Positions 8,005-18,091 are shown, counted from the first letter of the stretch. The stretch is DNA of 64,000 nucleotides from Sporosarcina globispora (GCF_001274725.1 NZ_LGUF01000007.1:342957-406956); one strand, 5' to 3'. Made by a program: numbers and translations. The notes: generated by a model not told the origin, from the letters alone.

Positions 8005-8406
8005 CTAACGAAGCCACTTAGTTGCTTTTATATCTGTTCCGGTTCCTGGACTGGAGTCAATTAAGAACTCATCCATTAACCGCTTTACACCTGGCAGGCC
8101 GGCTCCTAATCCCCCTGATGTCGAGAATCCATCTTCCATTACTTGGCGTAAATCACTAATTCCAGGGCCGCTGTCTACCGCAACTATACGCAATCCCGCT
8201 TTTCCGCCGTCGTATATTTTTTCAATACAGATTTGCCCTTGTCCGGCGTATAAGTATATATTCCGGGCAAGTTCACTAATGGCAGTAGTGATTCTAGCCT
8301 GGTCAACTGTACCAAAACCAAGCTCTTTAGCAACATTCCGCCCAAGCTGGCGGGCTGCAACGATGTCCCATTCGTTTATGATTTTAACGCAGGATTGGTT
8401 TTCCAT
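8005..8406 (-). CDS. rsbT: Switch kinase RsbT
   Basis: 133-aa GHKL-type serine/threonine kinase with N-box (AISELARNIYLYA) and G-boxes (DSGPGISD, GLGAGLPGVKRL, SSPGTGT). RsbT sits in the stressosome with RsbS and RsbR, phosphorylates both on stress, then leaves to activate RsbU. The SD GGGGGAG lies 7 nt before the ATG; it is 4 bp downstream of rsbS. Confidence 0.96.
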   Translation of the reverse strand: MENQSCVKIINEWDIVAARQLGRNVAKELGFGTVDQARITTAISELARNIYLYAGQGQICIEKIYDGGKAGLRIVAVDSGPGISDLRQVMEDGFSTSGGLGAGLPGVKRLMDEFLIDSSPGTGTDIKATKWLR

Positions 8407-8410
8407 ACAG

Positions 8411-8773
8411 TTACTCCCCCAATTCCTGTTGTAATTTCTCCAAACCTTTTTCTAAATCTAATGCAGTAAGGACATCATCTAACCCAATACCTAACTCAAT
8501 AAGCGTAATAGCTACGGCAGGCTGGATTCCGGTTATGACTACTTTTGCACCCATCAGTTTGGACATATTTATTACGTCGCCGAGAACTTTAGCGATGAAT
8601 GAGTCTATAAAGTCAATGGATGTTAAATCAATCACGACTCCATTTGCGCTTGTCTCATGGATTTTATGGAGCAGATCCTCCTGAAACTGCAGTGCAGTCT
8701 GGTCATCCAATTCCCATTGAATGGAGACTAACAGGCAATCGTTCAGCTTTAAAATCGGAATCCTCACTCTCAT
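8411..8773 (-). CDS. rsbS: Stressosome scaffold protein RsbS
   Basis: 120-aa single STAS domain. Ser58 in [13 protein letters not shown] corresponds to the RsbT target (Ser59 in B. subtilis). RsbS forms the icosahedral stressosome core with RsbR and sequesters RsbT until phosphorylated. Start overlaps the rsbR stop as ATGA, and the SD GGAGGGAG lies at the end of rsbR. Confidence 0.96.
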   Translation of the reverse strand: MRVRIPILKLNDCLLVSIQWELDDQTALQFQEDLLHKIHETSANGVVIDLTSIDFIDSFIAKVLGDVINMSKLMGAKVVITGIQPAVAITLIELGIGLDDVLTALDLEKGLEKLQQELGE

Positions 8774-9603
8774 TCCGCTCCCTCCACATTCACTATTTTG
8801 CGGCTGGTTAATTCAAGAGCCGCTTCTACTCCCTTTTTCAAGGTGTTTTTTGTAGTGAACTGATTTAAATCAATTCCCAAGTTTACAATAGTCTGGGCAA
8901 TTTCCGGGCGGATGCCTACAAGCATGCATTTCGCTCCAACAAGCCTTACAGCATCTGCAGCTTGTATGATATGATGGGCTACCATCGTATCAACAACAGG
9001 CACACCTGTTATATCTATAAGCACCACTTCTGAACGGTGTTTAACCACTCCATTTAAGAGGTTCTCCATAATTTGCTTCGCCCGCTCTGTATCAATTGTG
9101 CCGACAAGAGGCATTACCGTAATTCCCTCGAATACAGGGATTAGGGGTGCTGACAGTTCCTGCAGGGCAATTTTTTGCAGGGAGACGGTTCTTTCCCAAG
9201 TGGTCGAATACATATTCACCACTTCATTGACCATGGGAGTCATCCAGCTGTCAAACTCGTAAATAACTTTCATTTGGTTTTCCTGGGTGACAATCCCTGC
9301 TTCCTGCATATCCTCAAAAACAATCTTCCCAAATGTTTGAAGCCCTTTTGTCACAAAACTGAGCGGCCAGCCCAAACGTACGATTTTCTCAGAGAAGTCA
9401 CTCAATTTGGAAGTGAATTCTTCATTTGAACTTTTTATATTTGAAATAATCAGGTCGATGAATTCCCGGCTTGTCCCGATATATACCTGATCAGAAACTA
9501 CCTTCGTAACTCTTTCATCCGCATTTACCTTCGTGGCCTCAAGCCACTCATTGAATATGGAATCTTTGTTATTTTGTATATAATCCAAGATTGTCGAATT
9601 CAT
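8770..9603 (-). CDS. rsbR: Stressosome sensor protein RsbR
   Basis: 277 aa: an N-terminal non-heme globin-like sensor domain (about 1-140) and a C-terminal STAS domain. The two phosphorylatable threonines are conserved at Thr172 (IDTER) and Thr206 (VVDTMVAHH), matching Thr171/Thr205 of RsbRA. It protrudes from the stressosome and tunes RsbT release. First gene of the sigma-B operon, preceded by GGGAGGA and a 381-bp gap. Paralogues of RsbR elsewhere in the genome are expected but not visible here. Confidence 0.96.
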   Translation of the reverse strand: MNSTILDYIQNNKDSIFNEWLEATKVNADERVTKVVSDQVYIGTSREFIDLIISNIKSSNEEFTSKLSDFSEKIVRLGWPLSFVTKGLQTFGKIVFEDMQEAGIVTQENQMKVIYEFDSWMTPMVNEVVNMYSTTWERTVSLQKIALQELSAPLIPVFEGITVMPLVGTIDTERAKQIMENLLNGVVKHRSEVVLIDITGVPVVDTMVAHHIIQAADAVRLVGAKCMLVGIRPEIAQTIVNLGIDLNQFTTKNTLKKGVEAALELTSRKIVNVEGAE

Positions 9604-9960
9604 TTGTTCCTCCCTATTTTAGCATACCTCTATTATTATCCTTCCAATTCCCCTTTATTGTTGAGCAGATAAAAAATCATTCCGTACCGTTTATATCAAT
9701 TAAATGATAACAGTTAATGCCAGTCAAATGATACCTATGTAATGTGAAATGAATAAACTCCCATCACTGGTTAGTTCGACAATTTTTTATTAAATCCCTT
9801 TTTTTCCACTTCACAACACAGCAGAGTTCCCATCGAATAATGAAGCGTATTCTCAGTATGAAACGGGTATATTTACTGCACCAGACAAATTGCATAATAA
9901 ACGACTTTCTTTTTTACCCTATTTATAAGAACCTAAACCTTTTTGCTGTAAAAAAATAAA
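9604..9960. other. Intergenic region upstream of rsbR
   Basis: No ORF with a plausible RBS is seen. The rsbR promoter must lie here or upstream in ndoAI-ndoA; the closest candidate, a TGCTAAAAT extended -10 just before the SD on the minus strand, has no good -35. No strong hairpin was found apart from the ndoA terminator at the right edge. Confidence 0.4.
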
Positions 9961-9986
9961 AAACGCCCTTCAAAAGAGCGTTTTTT
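9961..9986 (-). terminator. Terminator of ndoAI-ndoA
   Basis: Complementary arms AACGC...GCGTT, extended with one mismatch by CTT/AAG, overlap the ndoA stop and are followed on the minus strand by T-rich sequence. It separates the toxin-antitoxin pair from rsbR at least partly. Confidence 0.7.
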
Positions 9987-10335
9987 AAAATTCGATGAGG
10001 CCTAAGCTGATTTGCACGGCTTCATCCACTTTTTCCATCATTTCGTCATCGAGATGGGTTATTTTATCGGTTAAGCGTTGTTTATCAATTGTACGAATCT
10101 GTTCTAATAAGATGACCGAATCCCTTTCAAAACCATAACGCTTCGCATCAATTTCAACGTGAGTAGGCAGCTTCGCTTTTTGAATCTGAGCTGTGATTGC
10201 TGCAACAATTACTGTGGGACTAAACCGATTCCCGATGTCGTTTTGGATGACAAGCACTGGACGGACGCCGCCTTGTTCTGAACCAACAACTGGGGATAGG
10301 TCTGCAAAATAAACGTCACCACGTTTGACAATCAA
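9985..10335 (-). CDS. ndoA: Endoribonuclease toxin EndoA (MazF family)
   Basis: 116 aa, nearly identical in layout to B. subtilis Endo[33 protein letters not shown], and PTHVEIDA. It cleaves mRNA at UACAU in B. subtilis; the same target here is inferred from identity. The N-terminal RGDVYFADL strand and the R/T residues of the MazF active site are present. It follows the antitoxin gene with a 4-bp gap, and sits directly upstream of rsbR as in most Bacilli. Confidence 0.96.
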   Translation of the reverse strand: MIVKRGDVYFADLSPVVGSEQGGVRPVLVIQNDIGNRFSPTVIVAAITAQIQKAKLPTHVEIDAKRYGFERDSVILLEQIRTIDKQRLTDKITHLDDEMMEKVDEAVQISLGLIEF

Positions 10336-10339
10336 GGGA

Positions 10340-10621
10340 TTATCCTCCGCTTACTAGACGTTCAACTGTGTGTTCTGCCTCGTATTCCGCTTGAAATGCT
10401 TCAGATGCAATCGTCAAATTTATTTTCGCCATCTCCATATAGCCTCTTCTCATGGACTCGCGAATTTGTCTCTTTTTGCGTTCACGCAAATACATTTTGG
10501 TTGCCTGATAAATGAATTCGCTCCGGTTAACGTTTTCCTGTTTTGCAAATCCGTCTAACTCGGTTAAAAGATGCTGCGGTAATTTCACCATTATCTCTGT
10601 TGTTGTGCTGGACTCAGACAC
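10340..10621 (-). CDS. ndoAI: Antitoxin EndoAI (MazE-type, ribbon-helix-helix)
   Basis: 93 aa with an N-terminal ribbon-helix-helix DNA-binding domain ([17 protein letters not shown]) and a C-terminal toxin-binding tail ([20 protein letters not shown]). It neutralises EndoA and probably autoregulates the pair. The GTG at 10621 gives M-SESS, the family N-terminus, with GGAGG 9 nt upstream; an ATG at 10627 is only 3 nt from the SD. Upstream lies the family A repeat that separates it from alr. Confidence 0.93.
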   Translation of the reverse strand: MSESSTTTEIMVKLPQHLLTELDGFAKQENVNRSEFIYQATKMYLRERKKRQIRESMRRGYMEMAKINLTIASEAFQAEYEAEHTVERLVSGG

Positions 10622-10762
10622 AAACATACACCTCCACCATCACTACACACCATTTTTATATCTACCATTTTCAATATTACCATTAATAAAGACCAATGCA
10701 AAGGGGGTTCTTTAATTCTTCTGTATTATCGTCCAAAAAAATAGTATTTTATGCATGATTTC

Positions 10763-11115
10763 AGAAAAGCGGAAGCGCCTTGCTCCCTAAAGGAACGCAG
10801 ACTAAGAAGGCCACGTCCTGTGGCAACGTCTGCATGACCCGCATCCTGCGGGCCTCAGGCATAAGGTGATTCCTGTAAGAAGGTGTTCTTCCTTCTGAAA
10901 GGAAGCGGCTTATGACCCCGAGTCCCTAGGAGCCGCAACTAGACAAACCGAAATGTGGAGGCGACTGCTCAGGGACGACAAGCATAAGACGAGCCCTGCA
11001 AGAAGGTGTTCTTTCCTTCTTGAAGGGATTGGCTTATGTCTCGAGTCCCTAGGAGCCACAACAAGACAGGCTTGTGACCTCGAGGGGGTAGGCTGCTTGC
11101 GCTAGACAGTTAACT
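10763..11115 (+). repeat. Dispersed repeat family A, long copy A1
   Basis: About 350 bp without coding capacity, bounded by AAAAGCGGAAGCGCCTTG and CTTGCGCTAGACAGTTAA. Inside, a unit beginning AAGAAGGTGTTCTT and ending near GAGTCCCTAGGAGCC occurs twice (from 10877 and from 11000), each forming a hairpin of complementary AGAAGG/CCTTCT arms. Related copies lie at 18151, 36478 and 54291. It fills most of the ndoAI-alr gap; 11116-11219 has a further GC-rich stretch (CTGCAGCGC ... GCGCAGCTGG) that may be a decayed copy. Confidence 0.75.
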
Positions 11116-11219
11116 AACTTCAGAATTTATCATGTTTATCTTTTCAGAAAGCTGCAGCGCTTATTCCATCCCTTTCTCCGGGCGATAGCGCAGCTGGAGA
11201 ACAAATATAGTTTTTCCGA

Positions 11220-12377
11220 TTATAGCAGATAATTAATTACCCCGATAATTTTGCCATCTCTTTTATATATGCGCGGAACCCGCGAAGATACCATGCAGGT
11301 CACTTCATAGTTGATGGTTTCAAGTTTTCCCGCGATTTCGTCAACCGGAATTTTACCTTCCCCCTGCTCGCCGATCAGGGTTACTTTAGTTCCGACAGGC
11401 ATTTCATTCGGAAGCTTAATCATGCATTGATCCATGCATATTCTCCCAACAATTGGAACCCTCTTTCCTTCAGCAAGAACTTCCTGTCCCTGGAGCTTGC
11501 GGATCCAGCCATCTGCATATCCAATCGGCAATGTTGCAACCCATTCATCTTCTTCTGCTTCATAAGTGGCACCATAGCTGACCTTCTCGCCTTTATGAAG
11601 CTTTTTTACATGAACAATTGTCGTATGGAGAGAAAAGGCTTCTTTCAGCTGAAATGGAAGTTCAGACTTTATTTCCATAGAAGGGGCAAGTCCGTACATA
11701 CTGATTCCCATTCTGACAGCATTCATGTGCGCTTTTGGAAACCTTAGGCCAGCAGCACTGTTGCTGGTATGGACGTACTTCGGCAAAGTCTCCATCCACC
11801 CAATCATTTCCTTAAATCTGCTCAGCTGCTTTTCAAAATAGCCATTATCCAATGAATCCGCTGTGGCGTAATGTGTAAAGACCCCCTCAAGCAGAAAACG
11901 CTTGTCCTCTTTGATAACGCTCTCAATTCCTGCAAGCTCTTCACGGCTTCGAATACCCAGGCGGCCCATGCCTGTATCAAACTTTAAGTGAATATTCAGG
12001 ACTTCTCCATCTTCTACATATTCTTTCGCTTGTGACAGCCATTCCTTTTGAAATACTGTCAGGGCAATATTCCTTGCTGCTGCTTCGCCTGCATGCTCCG
12101 GACGGCTCGCTCCCATTACTAAAATCGGCGCTGCAATCTTTTTCTTTCTCAATGCCATCGCCTCATCCAGAGTAGCAACCGCTAATGAGGATGCGCCCGC
12201 TTCCAGGGCCGCTTTTGCCACAGAAGCATCTCCATGCCCATACCCATTTGCTTTTACAACCGCAATGACCTTTGTTCCTTCTTCTACATGCCTTTTCATA
12301 TACTCTACATTATATGAAATATGATCCAGATTTATCTCTGCCCATGTGTCCCGATACATTTTTGTTTGTTCATTCAT
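11220..12377 (-). CDS. alr: Alanine racemase
   Basis: 385 aa PLP enzyme converting L-Ala to D-Ala for peptidoglycan. Lys42 in [10 protein letters not shown] binds PLP; other family blocks are [16 protein letters not shown], and [11 protein letters not shown], with the second catalytic Tyr in VSYGATYEA and [10 protein letters not shown] near the C-terminus. The ATG at 12377 gives the usual short N-terminus before [13 protein letters not shown]; codons further upstream to 12488 are not conserved. In the same region as ddl and murF, so the window carries three D-Ala pathway genes. Confidence 0.94.
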   Translation of the reverse strand: MNEQTKMYRDTWAEINLDHISYNVEYMKRHVEEGTKVIAVVKANGYGHGDASVAKAALEAGASSLAVATLDEAMALRKKKIAAPILVMGASRPEHAGEAAARNIALTVFQKEWLSQAKEYVEDGEVLNIHLKFDTGMGRLGIRSREELAGIESVIKEDKRFLLEGVFTHYATADSLDNGYFEKQLSRFKEMIGWMETLPKYVHTSNSAAGLRFPKAHMNAVRMGISMYGLAPSMEIKSELPFQLKEAFSLHTTIVHVKKLHKGEKVSYGATYEAEEDEWVATLPIGYADGWIRKLQGQEVLAEGKRVPIVGRICMDQCMIKLPNEMPVGTKVTLIGEQGEGKIPVDEIAGKLETINYEVTCMVSSRVPRIYKRDGKIIGVINYLL

Positions 12378-12488
12378 CGATGTATTCACGTCCTTTAGCC
12401 ATTGCTTCTCTACATGTCGATTATCAAACTCAGGCGGAGGATTTGTCAAATGGTTATTTTTTATCACAAGACATTGACTGCTGTACAC

Positions 12489-12518
12489 AAAAAAAACAGG
12501 CCCTAAATTGAGACCTGC
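12489..12518 (-). terminator. Terminator of ydcC
   Basis: Minus-strand hairpin with CAGGTC/GGCCTG arms around a 9-nt loop followed by eight Ts. It lies 15 nt past the ydcC stop, so alr needs its own promoter between it and 12377. Confidence 0.8.
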
Positions 12519-12532
12519 TTTTTGGCAGTTAT

Positions 12533-13546
12533 TTATTTTACCATTTCACCTTGTACAGAGCGTGCAATAGTGGTCATTTCTTCAGGTGATAAATCGTTGG
12601 ATGCAATCATATAATCGACACCCTGGTAAGTCCACGAAATGGTGTTGTCGGAGATTGCCCCAATGGTAAAGCCAAGATCAACAGGCTCGCCCTTAACGGA
12701 AGTAACGACGGATGATGTCGGCATGACAGCAGCTTTCTCCTGTACAAGTGTGAAGGACTTTTCGCCATCATATGTTAATACAACACGCTTGCTGTCTTCT
12801 GTTTGCATTTCCTGCTCATCAACCAGCTTCACATCAGCCATGTCCATCTGCGGATATTTAACAGTAAATTCCTCATCCTCTACCTCTGCCATGACTGGCA
12901 CTTCGAGCTGGGCTCCTGTCATGTTCTTCTGCATGTCAAAGTCTTTTTTGTCAAAGCTGGCATTGAATTTTACATTTGAAAATTCTACTGTTACAAGTGC
13001 ATTTTTATCCGGATCCATGACCTTCACACTAACTGGGGATAAATCGGACTTCTTTAGCTTGATCTCCTGGACAGGAAGCATTTGATTATTTTGATAGCGT
13101 GTTTTTGTTTCAAACATATAATGATCTTTTGTAGCGGAGAACTTAGCTTCTTTATCTTCTACAATGTCCTTGACTAATGATTCATATAAATATGCCTGGC
13201 TGCTGTTCTGCGGCCAATCACTCTGGAAACGGAAGCTTTTGTTCAGCGCAGGAGTGAGGACAAATACACCGTCATCGTTACGCAGGATCATTTGGCTTTG
13301 TTCCTTTTGGGCGTTTTTCAGGTTTACCCGGTAAAAGTCAGGATCCTTATGCCACACTTCAATTTCATATGTCTGCGGGTCAGTTCCCATCTGCAGGGTC
13401 ATTTTTGCCTCTGCCTTGTATCCCTTAATGTCTTCTAGCTTTTTATCGAGATCCTTCACAACATCTTCCTGTGATTTAGATCCACAGGCAGACAATGCAA
13501 GAACCACGAAAAGCCCGGCAAGCAGCATTAACCACTTCTTCTTCAT
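12533..13546 (-). CDS. ydcC: LolA/RseB-fold lipoprotein YdcC
   Basis: 337 aa. A lipoprotein signal peptide with lipobox LSAC (Cys21) is followed by a beta-rich LolA-like region (about 35-220) similar to outer-membrane lipoprotein-sorting proteins, and a C-terminal domain (about 235-337) ending [10 protein letters not shown]. Gram-positive bacteria lack an outer membrane, so the name LolA reflects fold only. In Bacillus the gene is linked to sporulation; its function is unknown. It lies between acpS and alr as in B. subtilis. Confidence 0.85.
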   Translation of the reverse strand: MKKKWLMLLAGLFVVLALSACGSKSQEDVVKDLDKKLEDIKGYKAEAKMTLQMGTDPQTYEIEVWHKDPDFYRVNLKNAQKEQSQMILRNDDGVFVLTPALNKSFRFQSDWPQNSSQAYLYESLVKDIVEDKEAKFSATKDHYMFETKTRYQNNQMLPVQEIKLKKSDLSPVSVKVMDPDKNALVTVEFSNVKFNASFDKKDFDMQKNMTGAQLEVPVMAEVEDEEFTVKYPQMDMADVKLVDEQEMQTEDSKRVVLTYDGEKSFTLVQEKAAVMPTSSVVTSVKGEPVDLGFTIGAISDNTISWTYQGVDYMIASNDLSPEEMTTIARSVQGEMVK

Positions 13547-13689
13547 TCCTTCAGCCCCTTTGTCTCATTTCAGTGAGATCGGCCAAACATCCGGCCTGTC
13601 TCTCCTATCGCATTATGAATATATGAGACAGCCTTAGGGAATATGCTAGGAGGAATGACAAGCTTTTGAAATTCTTCAGCATACACTGG

Positions 13690-14043
13690 TCAGTTTTTTT
13701 CTATAACCACCTGAGCAACCGCATACTCTCTGCTATGGGAAATCGACAAGTGAATCCCATCTTTAAATGGTTTCGAAATATACGGCTTTCCCTTTTCATC
13801 CTTTTCAATTTCAATATCCTGAAAGGAAAGTTCTTCGCCAATCCCAGTTCCCCATGCCTTTGAAAAAGCTTCTTTCGCTGCAAACCTCCCGGCAAGAAAT
13901 TCTGCATGCCTTTTTTCCGGCAAGCGGTGATAACCAGCCAGCTCTTTCGGAGTCAATATCCGATTAGGAAACCGCTCCTGTCTGGCGAGAATTTTTCGAA
14001 TGCGCTCAAGATCTGCAATATCAATTCCAATACCGGAAATCAT
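13690..14043 (-). CDS. acpS: Holo-[acyl-carrier-protein] synthase
   Basis: 117 aa, standard AcpS length. It transfers 4'-phosphopantetheine from CoA to a serine of apo-ACP. Mg-binding Asp8 (GIGIDI) and Glu58 in [10 protein letters not shown] are conserved, and the C-terminal [16 protein letters not shown] strand is typical. SD GGAAG before the ATG. Divergent from the rhomboid gene. Confidence 0.96.
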   Translation of the reverse strand: MISGIGIDIADLERIRKILARQERFPNRILTPKELAGYHRLPEKRHAEFLAGRFAAKEAFSKAWGTGIGEELSFQDIEIEKDEKGKPYISKPFKDGIHLSISHSREYAVAQVVIEKN

Positions 14044-14207
14044 CTCTCATCTTCCTTCTATTTATATTATTCGCTGCATAAAGAATACAGTAGAAGCACG
14101 ATTATGTACAAATCATGCGATGAATAAGTGTTATGGCATGCTGAAAAACCGCTTTTCAGGCTATGATGTAGATACACGGTCCAACAATTCAAGCACGGAG
14201 GAGAGCC

Positions 14208-14933
14208 ATGTTTACAAGAACGGAAAGCTTTAAGGAATTTATCCGCTACTATCCTGTTGTTTCTGCTATCATTTGTATCCATATTATCATCTATCTATTA
14301 ACAGTCATTCCCCTATTCCCAAATACACTTATTTTCGAAAAGCTTGCAGGCGTCAATTTATATATTGTTCAAGGTGAATACTGGAGGCTGCTGAGTCCAA
14401 TCATACTGCACAGCGGTTTCCCTCATGTTTTGTTTAACAGCTTTTCTCTCGTTCTATTCGGTCCTGTCCTGGAACGGCTGCTTGGAAAAACCAGATTCAT
14501 CCTGCTTTATATCACTGCTGGGGTAGCGGCGAATATTGCAACACTGATTCTTGAACCATTAACATATATTCACGTGGGTGCAAGTGGTGCGATCTTTGGC
14601 TTGTTCGGATATTTTGCGGCAATCATCGTATTTCGAAAAGACCTTTTATCCAGGGAAAACTCACAAATCATACTGACTATTACGATAATCGGGGTAATCA
14701 TGACCTTTCTCCAGCCAAACATCAATGTTACAGCTCATTTATTCGGTCTGCTTGCAGGATTCCTGTTTGGTGCGGCATTACTGGCCAATGGCCGTACATC
14801 ATCTTCATCAAGTATAATACGGACAGGAGGACTTTCCCGCATCAGGCCGTCTTTAAAAGGGGTGCCTGCATCAAGGCTTGTTCTCTGGGGAATTATTATC
14901 ATTTTGGCTGTCCTTGGGTTTTTGGCAAGATGA
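14208..14933 (+). CDS. ydcA: Rhomboid family intramembrane serine protease (YdcA)
   Basis: 241 aa with about six membrane helices plus a C-terminal one (LVLWGIIIILAVLGFL). The catalytic dyad is Ser126 in GASGAIFG and His177 in NVTAHLFGLLAG; the HxxxN-type loop HVLFNSFS precedes them. It should cleave transmembrane substrates, none of which is known here. SD GGAGGAG is 6 nt before the ATG. It is the only plus-strand gene of the first 24 kb apart from cmpA and shares a bidirectional terminator with ydbT. Confidence 0.93.
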   Translation: MFTRTESFKEFIRYYPVVSAIICIHIIIYLLTVIPLFPNTLIFEKLAGVNLYIVQGEYWRLLSPIILHSGFPHVLFNSFSLVLFGPVLERLLGKTRFILLYITAGVAANIATLILEPLTYIHVGASGAIFGLFGYFAAIIVFRKDLLSRENSQIILTITIIGVIMTFLQPNINVTAHLFGLLAGFLFGAALLANGRTSSSSSIIRTGGLSRIRPSLKGVPASRLVLWGIIIILAVLGFLAR

Positions 14934-14940
14934 ACCGCAC

Positions 14941-14968
14941 AAAAAAAGCGCTCAAGGGCGCTTTTTTC
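14941..14968. terminator. Bidirectional terminator ydcA / ydbT
   Basis: Perfect 10-bp arms AAAAAAGCGC and GCGCTTTTTT around a 6-nt loop give U-tracts in both directions, between two convergent genes and overlapping the ydbT stop. Confidence 0.9.
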
Positions 14969-16421
14969 TTTGCAATGAATGATTACTGTTTAATACGGAA
15001 TAGGAATACCACTTATAAATAGCATATACTTCTTTCCTGTCCAGATCGGGAACTGTTCCGCCTGTTCCCCCAACCCCTGACATGGCCACAGCTTCTATTG
15101 TAGCCAGACCGCGCTTTTTCTGAAAATAACCTTCGCTTATCGTAAGGGACTGAATTCGATTTCTTTTCATAAAAACAGTTGTCCTGACAATACCACGGTA
15201 TCTGAGCGCAAGCTGCTGGGAGCTAATATCCCAGCCTGCATCCCTATATTTGAAATACGACCACCCCAATGAAAGGAGCAGCAGCACCAATGAAAGGTAT
15301 CCCCACGGCCTGAAAAAGAGGAGCGGCGCAGCCACAAAAGGCAGCACCCACAGAAACCCCCTCCATAAATATCGGTTAAGCGCCCTTTTCGGAGCTTTAA
15401 AAAATCCGGGCTGCAGTTCATAGTGTGACAAATGAGGCTTTAACAGTCCGGCAATCCTTGTTTTTTTCACAATCGGCAGGATCATAAGGCGGGCACTTTC
15501 ATTATCCTCAATAGAACCTCCTGCGCTTTCAATATAGACAGTCGCCAGGCCAAAGGGCTGTCTAAGAAGATTTTCCCTGATCTGAATTGCCTGAATGCGA
15601 TTCAGCGGAATCGTCATTTGCCTCTTTTCCAGCATGCCTCTTGTGACAATCAATTCCTTCTCAGACTTTACTAAAGTGAAATTTGCATATTTCAGCATGC
15701 TGCCAACAAGAGCGATCAGCCACGCAATTAAAAAGACGATGAAGACTAGTAAACTCACAAATATAATTCCATTGGCCATAAATCCTTCCAGCCCTGCAAA
15801 CACTTTCTCATACGGGATGATCTCTTCAAATTGAAAAACAAAAGCAAAGACAGCTGAAATAACAACACCCGCACCTCCTGAAGTGGAAGCAAGAAGGAGC
15901 AGCTCACCAGGAGAAATTTTATAAATCACTTCCCGGCTCTGCAGTGTTGCTTCAACCCCTGAAGGATTATTCTTTGCCGCAGAAAATGCCTGCTGAATAA
16001 TGGCTGCATCTTTTTTTGAAATAGCTGTCAGAACCGCTTCCGCCTCACCGCCGCCGCTTGACCCGGCAGTTTCCACCTTCATTTTCACAAGGCCAAATGG
16101 CCTCTGAAGCAAACCCTCCGATAAGTCGAGACTTTGAATCCTTTCAAGCGGGATATATCTTTTCTTCCTTATCAGAACACCATATTCAATTCGAAGCTCG
16201 CCTTCCTCCAGTCTATAAGTAAATCTCCACCAGGTAAGGACCCCGATAATAAAAACGGCGATTATTACCCCTAAAGAGAGGACGAGCTGAACGATTTCCC
16301 CATTTCCACCCCTGCTTCCAAAGACGACAAAAATAATAAACGGCACCAGCAATTCCTTCAGCTGCTTCAGGAAATTCGCTACCGCAGATATGGGATGAAG
16401 CCGTATCGGACTAGACATCAT
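14952..16421 (-). CDS. ydbT: PH-domain (bPH2/DUF304) membrane protein YdbT
   Basis: About 489 aa. Three bPH2 domains, each with the R/E-Y-G-V-L-I-R/K-K-x-Y-I-P-L-E-R-I-Q-S-L signature (ERIQSLDLSEGLLQRPFGL, NRIQAIQIRENLLRQPFGL, NRIQSLTISEGYFQKKRGL), alternate with pairs of membrane helices. Function is unknown; with YdbS it is linked in some Bacilli to resistance to antimicrobial compounds. Three ATGs in a row (16424, 16421, 16418) follow AAGGG; the middle one has the best spacing. The start overlaps the end of ydbS, so the two are translated together. Confidence 0.85.
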   Translation of the reverse strand: MMSSPIRLHPISAVANFLKQLKELLVPFIIFVVFGSRGGNGEIVQLVLSLGVIIAVFIIGVLTWWRFTYRLEEGELRIEYGVLIRKKRYIPLERIQSLDLSEGLLQRPFGLVKMKVETAGSSGGGEAEAVLTAISKKDAAIIQQAFSAAKNNPSGVEATLQSREVIYKISPGELLLLASTSGGAGVVISAVFAFVFQFEEIIPYEKVFAGLEGFMANGIIFVSLLVFIVFLIAWLIALVGSMLKYANFTLVKSEKELIVTRGMLEKRQMTIPLNRIQAIQIRENLLRQPFGLATVYIESAGGSIEDNESARLMILPIVKKTRIAGLLKPHLSHYELQPGFFKAPKRALNRYLWRGFLWVLPFVAAPLLFFRPWGYLSLVLLLLSLGWSYFKYRDAGWDISSQQLALRYRGIVRTTVFMKRNRIQSLTISEGYFQKKRGLATIEAVAMSGVGGTGGTVPDLDRKEVYAIYKWYSYSVLNSNHSLQRKKRP

Positions 16422-16890
16422 CATCTGCAGCCCTTGCCAGCTTGGAAATAAAGAAGCGCAATTCTTCGGCTTCGCCGACATCCAATGCCGGTATTTCATG
16501 AACGGTCGCAGCAGTCGAAATGGTGACAGTGGCAAGCCCGTATTTTCGCAATATCGGCCCTTGCCTGGTATCCACATGCTGCACCCGAATCATGGGAACA
16601 AGCGTCCTTTTAATAATAAACATCCCATGTTTAAGCTCTATTTCATTTTCCCGAACCTCATATCTCCACCTTTTCCACCTTAAAGAGGGAAAAGTCATTA
16701 TGACAAGGTAGGCATAGGCAGAATAAAACATTAAGGAAGCTCCAATAACCCAAATTGGCCAATTAAACAGGAAAGCGGCAGCAATGGCGCCCCCTGATAA
16801 CACAAAAGGAAAGACAGAGTGGATCGTGCCGGAGATTCTCCATGCAAGCAGCCCCCTTGCCGGGATCCTTTTATGCGGCTCTGTAATCAT
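16411..16890 (-). CDS. ydbS: PH-domain (bPH2/DUF304) membrane protein YdbS
   Basis: 159 aa with two membrane helices near residues 28-65 (VFPFVLSGGAIAAAFLFNW and IWVIGASLMFYSAYAYLVIM) followed by one bPH2 domain (ENEIELKHGMFIIKRTLVPM, RVQHVDTRQGPILRKYGLA). It probably acts with YdbT in one membrane complex, based on overlap (11 bp) and the shared fold. SD GGGGGG lies before the ATG. Function unknown. Confidence 0.87.
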   Translation of the reverse strand: MITEPHKRIPARGLLAWRISGTIHSVFPFVLSGGAIAAAFLFNWPIWVIGASLMFYSAYAYLVIMTFPSLRWKRWRYEVRENEIELKHGMFIIKRTLVPMIRVQHVDTRQGPILRKYGLATVTISTAATVHEIPALDVGEAEELRFFISKLARAADDDV

Positions 16891-17036
16891 GCAGTACCCC
16901 CCGCAATTCCATGAAATTAATAGTTGTTCAAATCCTCACCATTGCATGGTGCTTTGAACCAGCTCTTTTACTTCTATAAGTATACATGACAGAAAAAAGA
17001 AGTGTCTCACTTTTATGAAAAAAGTGGGGGTCCTAT

Positions 17037-17999
17037 TTATATTTCAAAACTGGATTGATCAATAAAAGTAAGATTGTGGTTCATTCTCAGATCTTCAGCC
17101 AATTTAAATAGGGCGCTGTCCTTCATCTTCGCTTCAATCATGCAATGAATCTCAGGCACTGACCCCTTAATGTTCTTCAGAAACTCCATGAACATATCAG
17201 CATCAATATTATCGGCATGCGCTCTGAAATCTTTGTCTGATTTCGGACTGGAAATATGCATCTTCACAGGCAGTTCAGAATGGTTCCAGGTCGCTGCAAC
17301 TCTTTCCCATTGCCCGATCCAGTTATCATTCCCGAAATTTGCAAGGTGGTGGTGGTAATCAAACACAAGCGGAATCCCAAGCTTTTCACAAAGGTAGAGC
17401 GTATCATCAAGTGTAAAGGTGGTATCGTCATTCTCTAGGATAATCATTTGCTGGATTCCTGAAGGGGTGAAGCCCCAATTATGGATAAATTGCTCGAGAG
17501 CCTTTTCTTTATCATCATATCCTCCGCCCACATGCAGTACACAGCGGTGAGCTGGATTAAGCCGCATGCCTTTCAGCAGAGCCTCATGCATAGCCAGCGT
17601 TTTGATGGACATATTCAACGTATCAACTTTCGGTGTATTTAGGAGCACAAAATGGTCCGGGTGAAAATCCACCCGCATGGGATGTTCGTCCAGAAAGTCC
17701 CCTATTCTGGATAGAACATCTTTAAGAGGGCGCATATACTTCCAATTGGACAGTTCCTCATGATTAGCAAGAGGAATCAGCCGGGAACTAAAGCGGAAAA
17801 AATGGATATCATGGGCTGCATTGTGCTTTAGCAGCCTCAGGCAATTCTCGAGATTTGAAACCGCAATTCGCTCCAGTCTTGCTATAGCTGCCTCGCGGTC
17901 TTTAATAGCAGAGAATTGCTTGAACGTCATCGTTTGCGATGGCGACGCGTTTTTCAGATTCATACTCATCGCGACATACCCTAGACGTACAATCGTCAT
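17037..17999 (-). CDS. uvsE: UV DNA damage repair endonuclease UvsE
   Basis: 320 aa TIM-barrel UVDE family enzyme, which nicks 5' to cyclobutane dimers and 6-4 photoproducts. Visible family blocks: RLGYVAMSMNL at the N-terminus, FRFSSRLIPLANH, RVDFHPDHFVLLN, LHVGGGYDDK, LENDD, VFDYHHHLAN and HISSPK, which hold the His/Glu/Asp metal ligands. SD GGGAGG is 7 nt before the ATG. It is inserted between ydbS and cshA relative to the B. subtilis order. A weak hairpin with a T-rich tail lies at about 16995-17025. Confidence 0.94.
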   Translation of the reverse strand: MTIVRLGYVAMSMNLKNASPSQTMTFKQFSAIKDREAAIARLERIAVSNLENCLRLLKHNAAHDIHFFRFSSRLIPLANHEELSNWKYMRPLKDVLSRIGDFLDEHPMRVDFHPDHFVLLNTPKVDTLNMSIKTLAMHEALLKGMRLNPAHRCVLHVGGGYDDKEKALEQFIHNWGFTPSGIQQMIILENDDTTFTLDDTLYLCEKLGIPLVFDYHHHLANFGNDNWIGQWERVAATWNHSELPVKMHISSPKSDKDFRAHADNIDADMFMEFLKNIKGSVPEIHCMIEAKMKDSALFKLAEDLRMNHNLTFIDQSSFEI

Positions 18000-18091
18000 G
18001 TTGATTCCTCCCGTACAATATTTCCCTTAGTATGTGTCAGCGGCCGCTTGGAAATTGCACAATTGAATGGCACTTAATGAAGAGCAAAATA

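Noticed and set aside
10763-11115. Insertion sequence
   Set aside because: No transposase frame or long terminal inverted repeats; treated as a dispersed repeat.
12639-13085. 148-codon plus-strand ORF
   Set aside because: Antisense to ydcC; serine/threonine-rich composition is a shadow of the real frame.
14067-14282. 71-codon minus-strand ORF in the acpS-ydcA gap
   Set aside because: Overlaps the ydcA start, no SD, no similarity to known small proteins.
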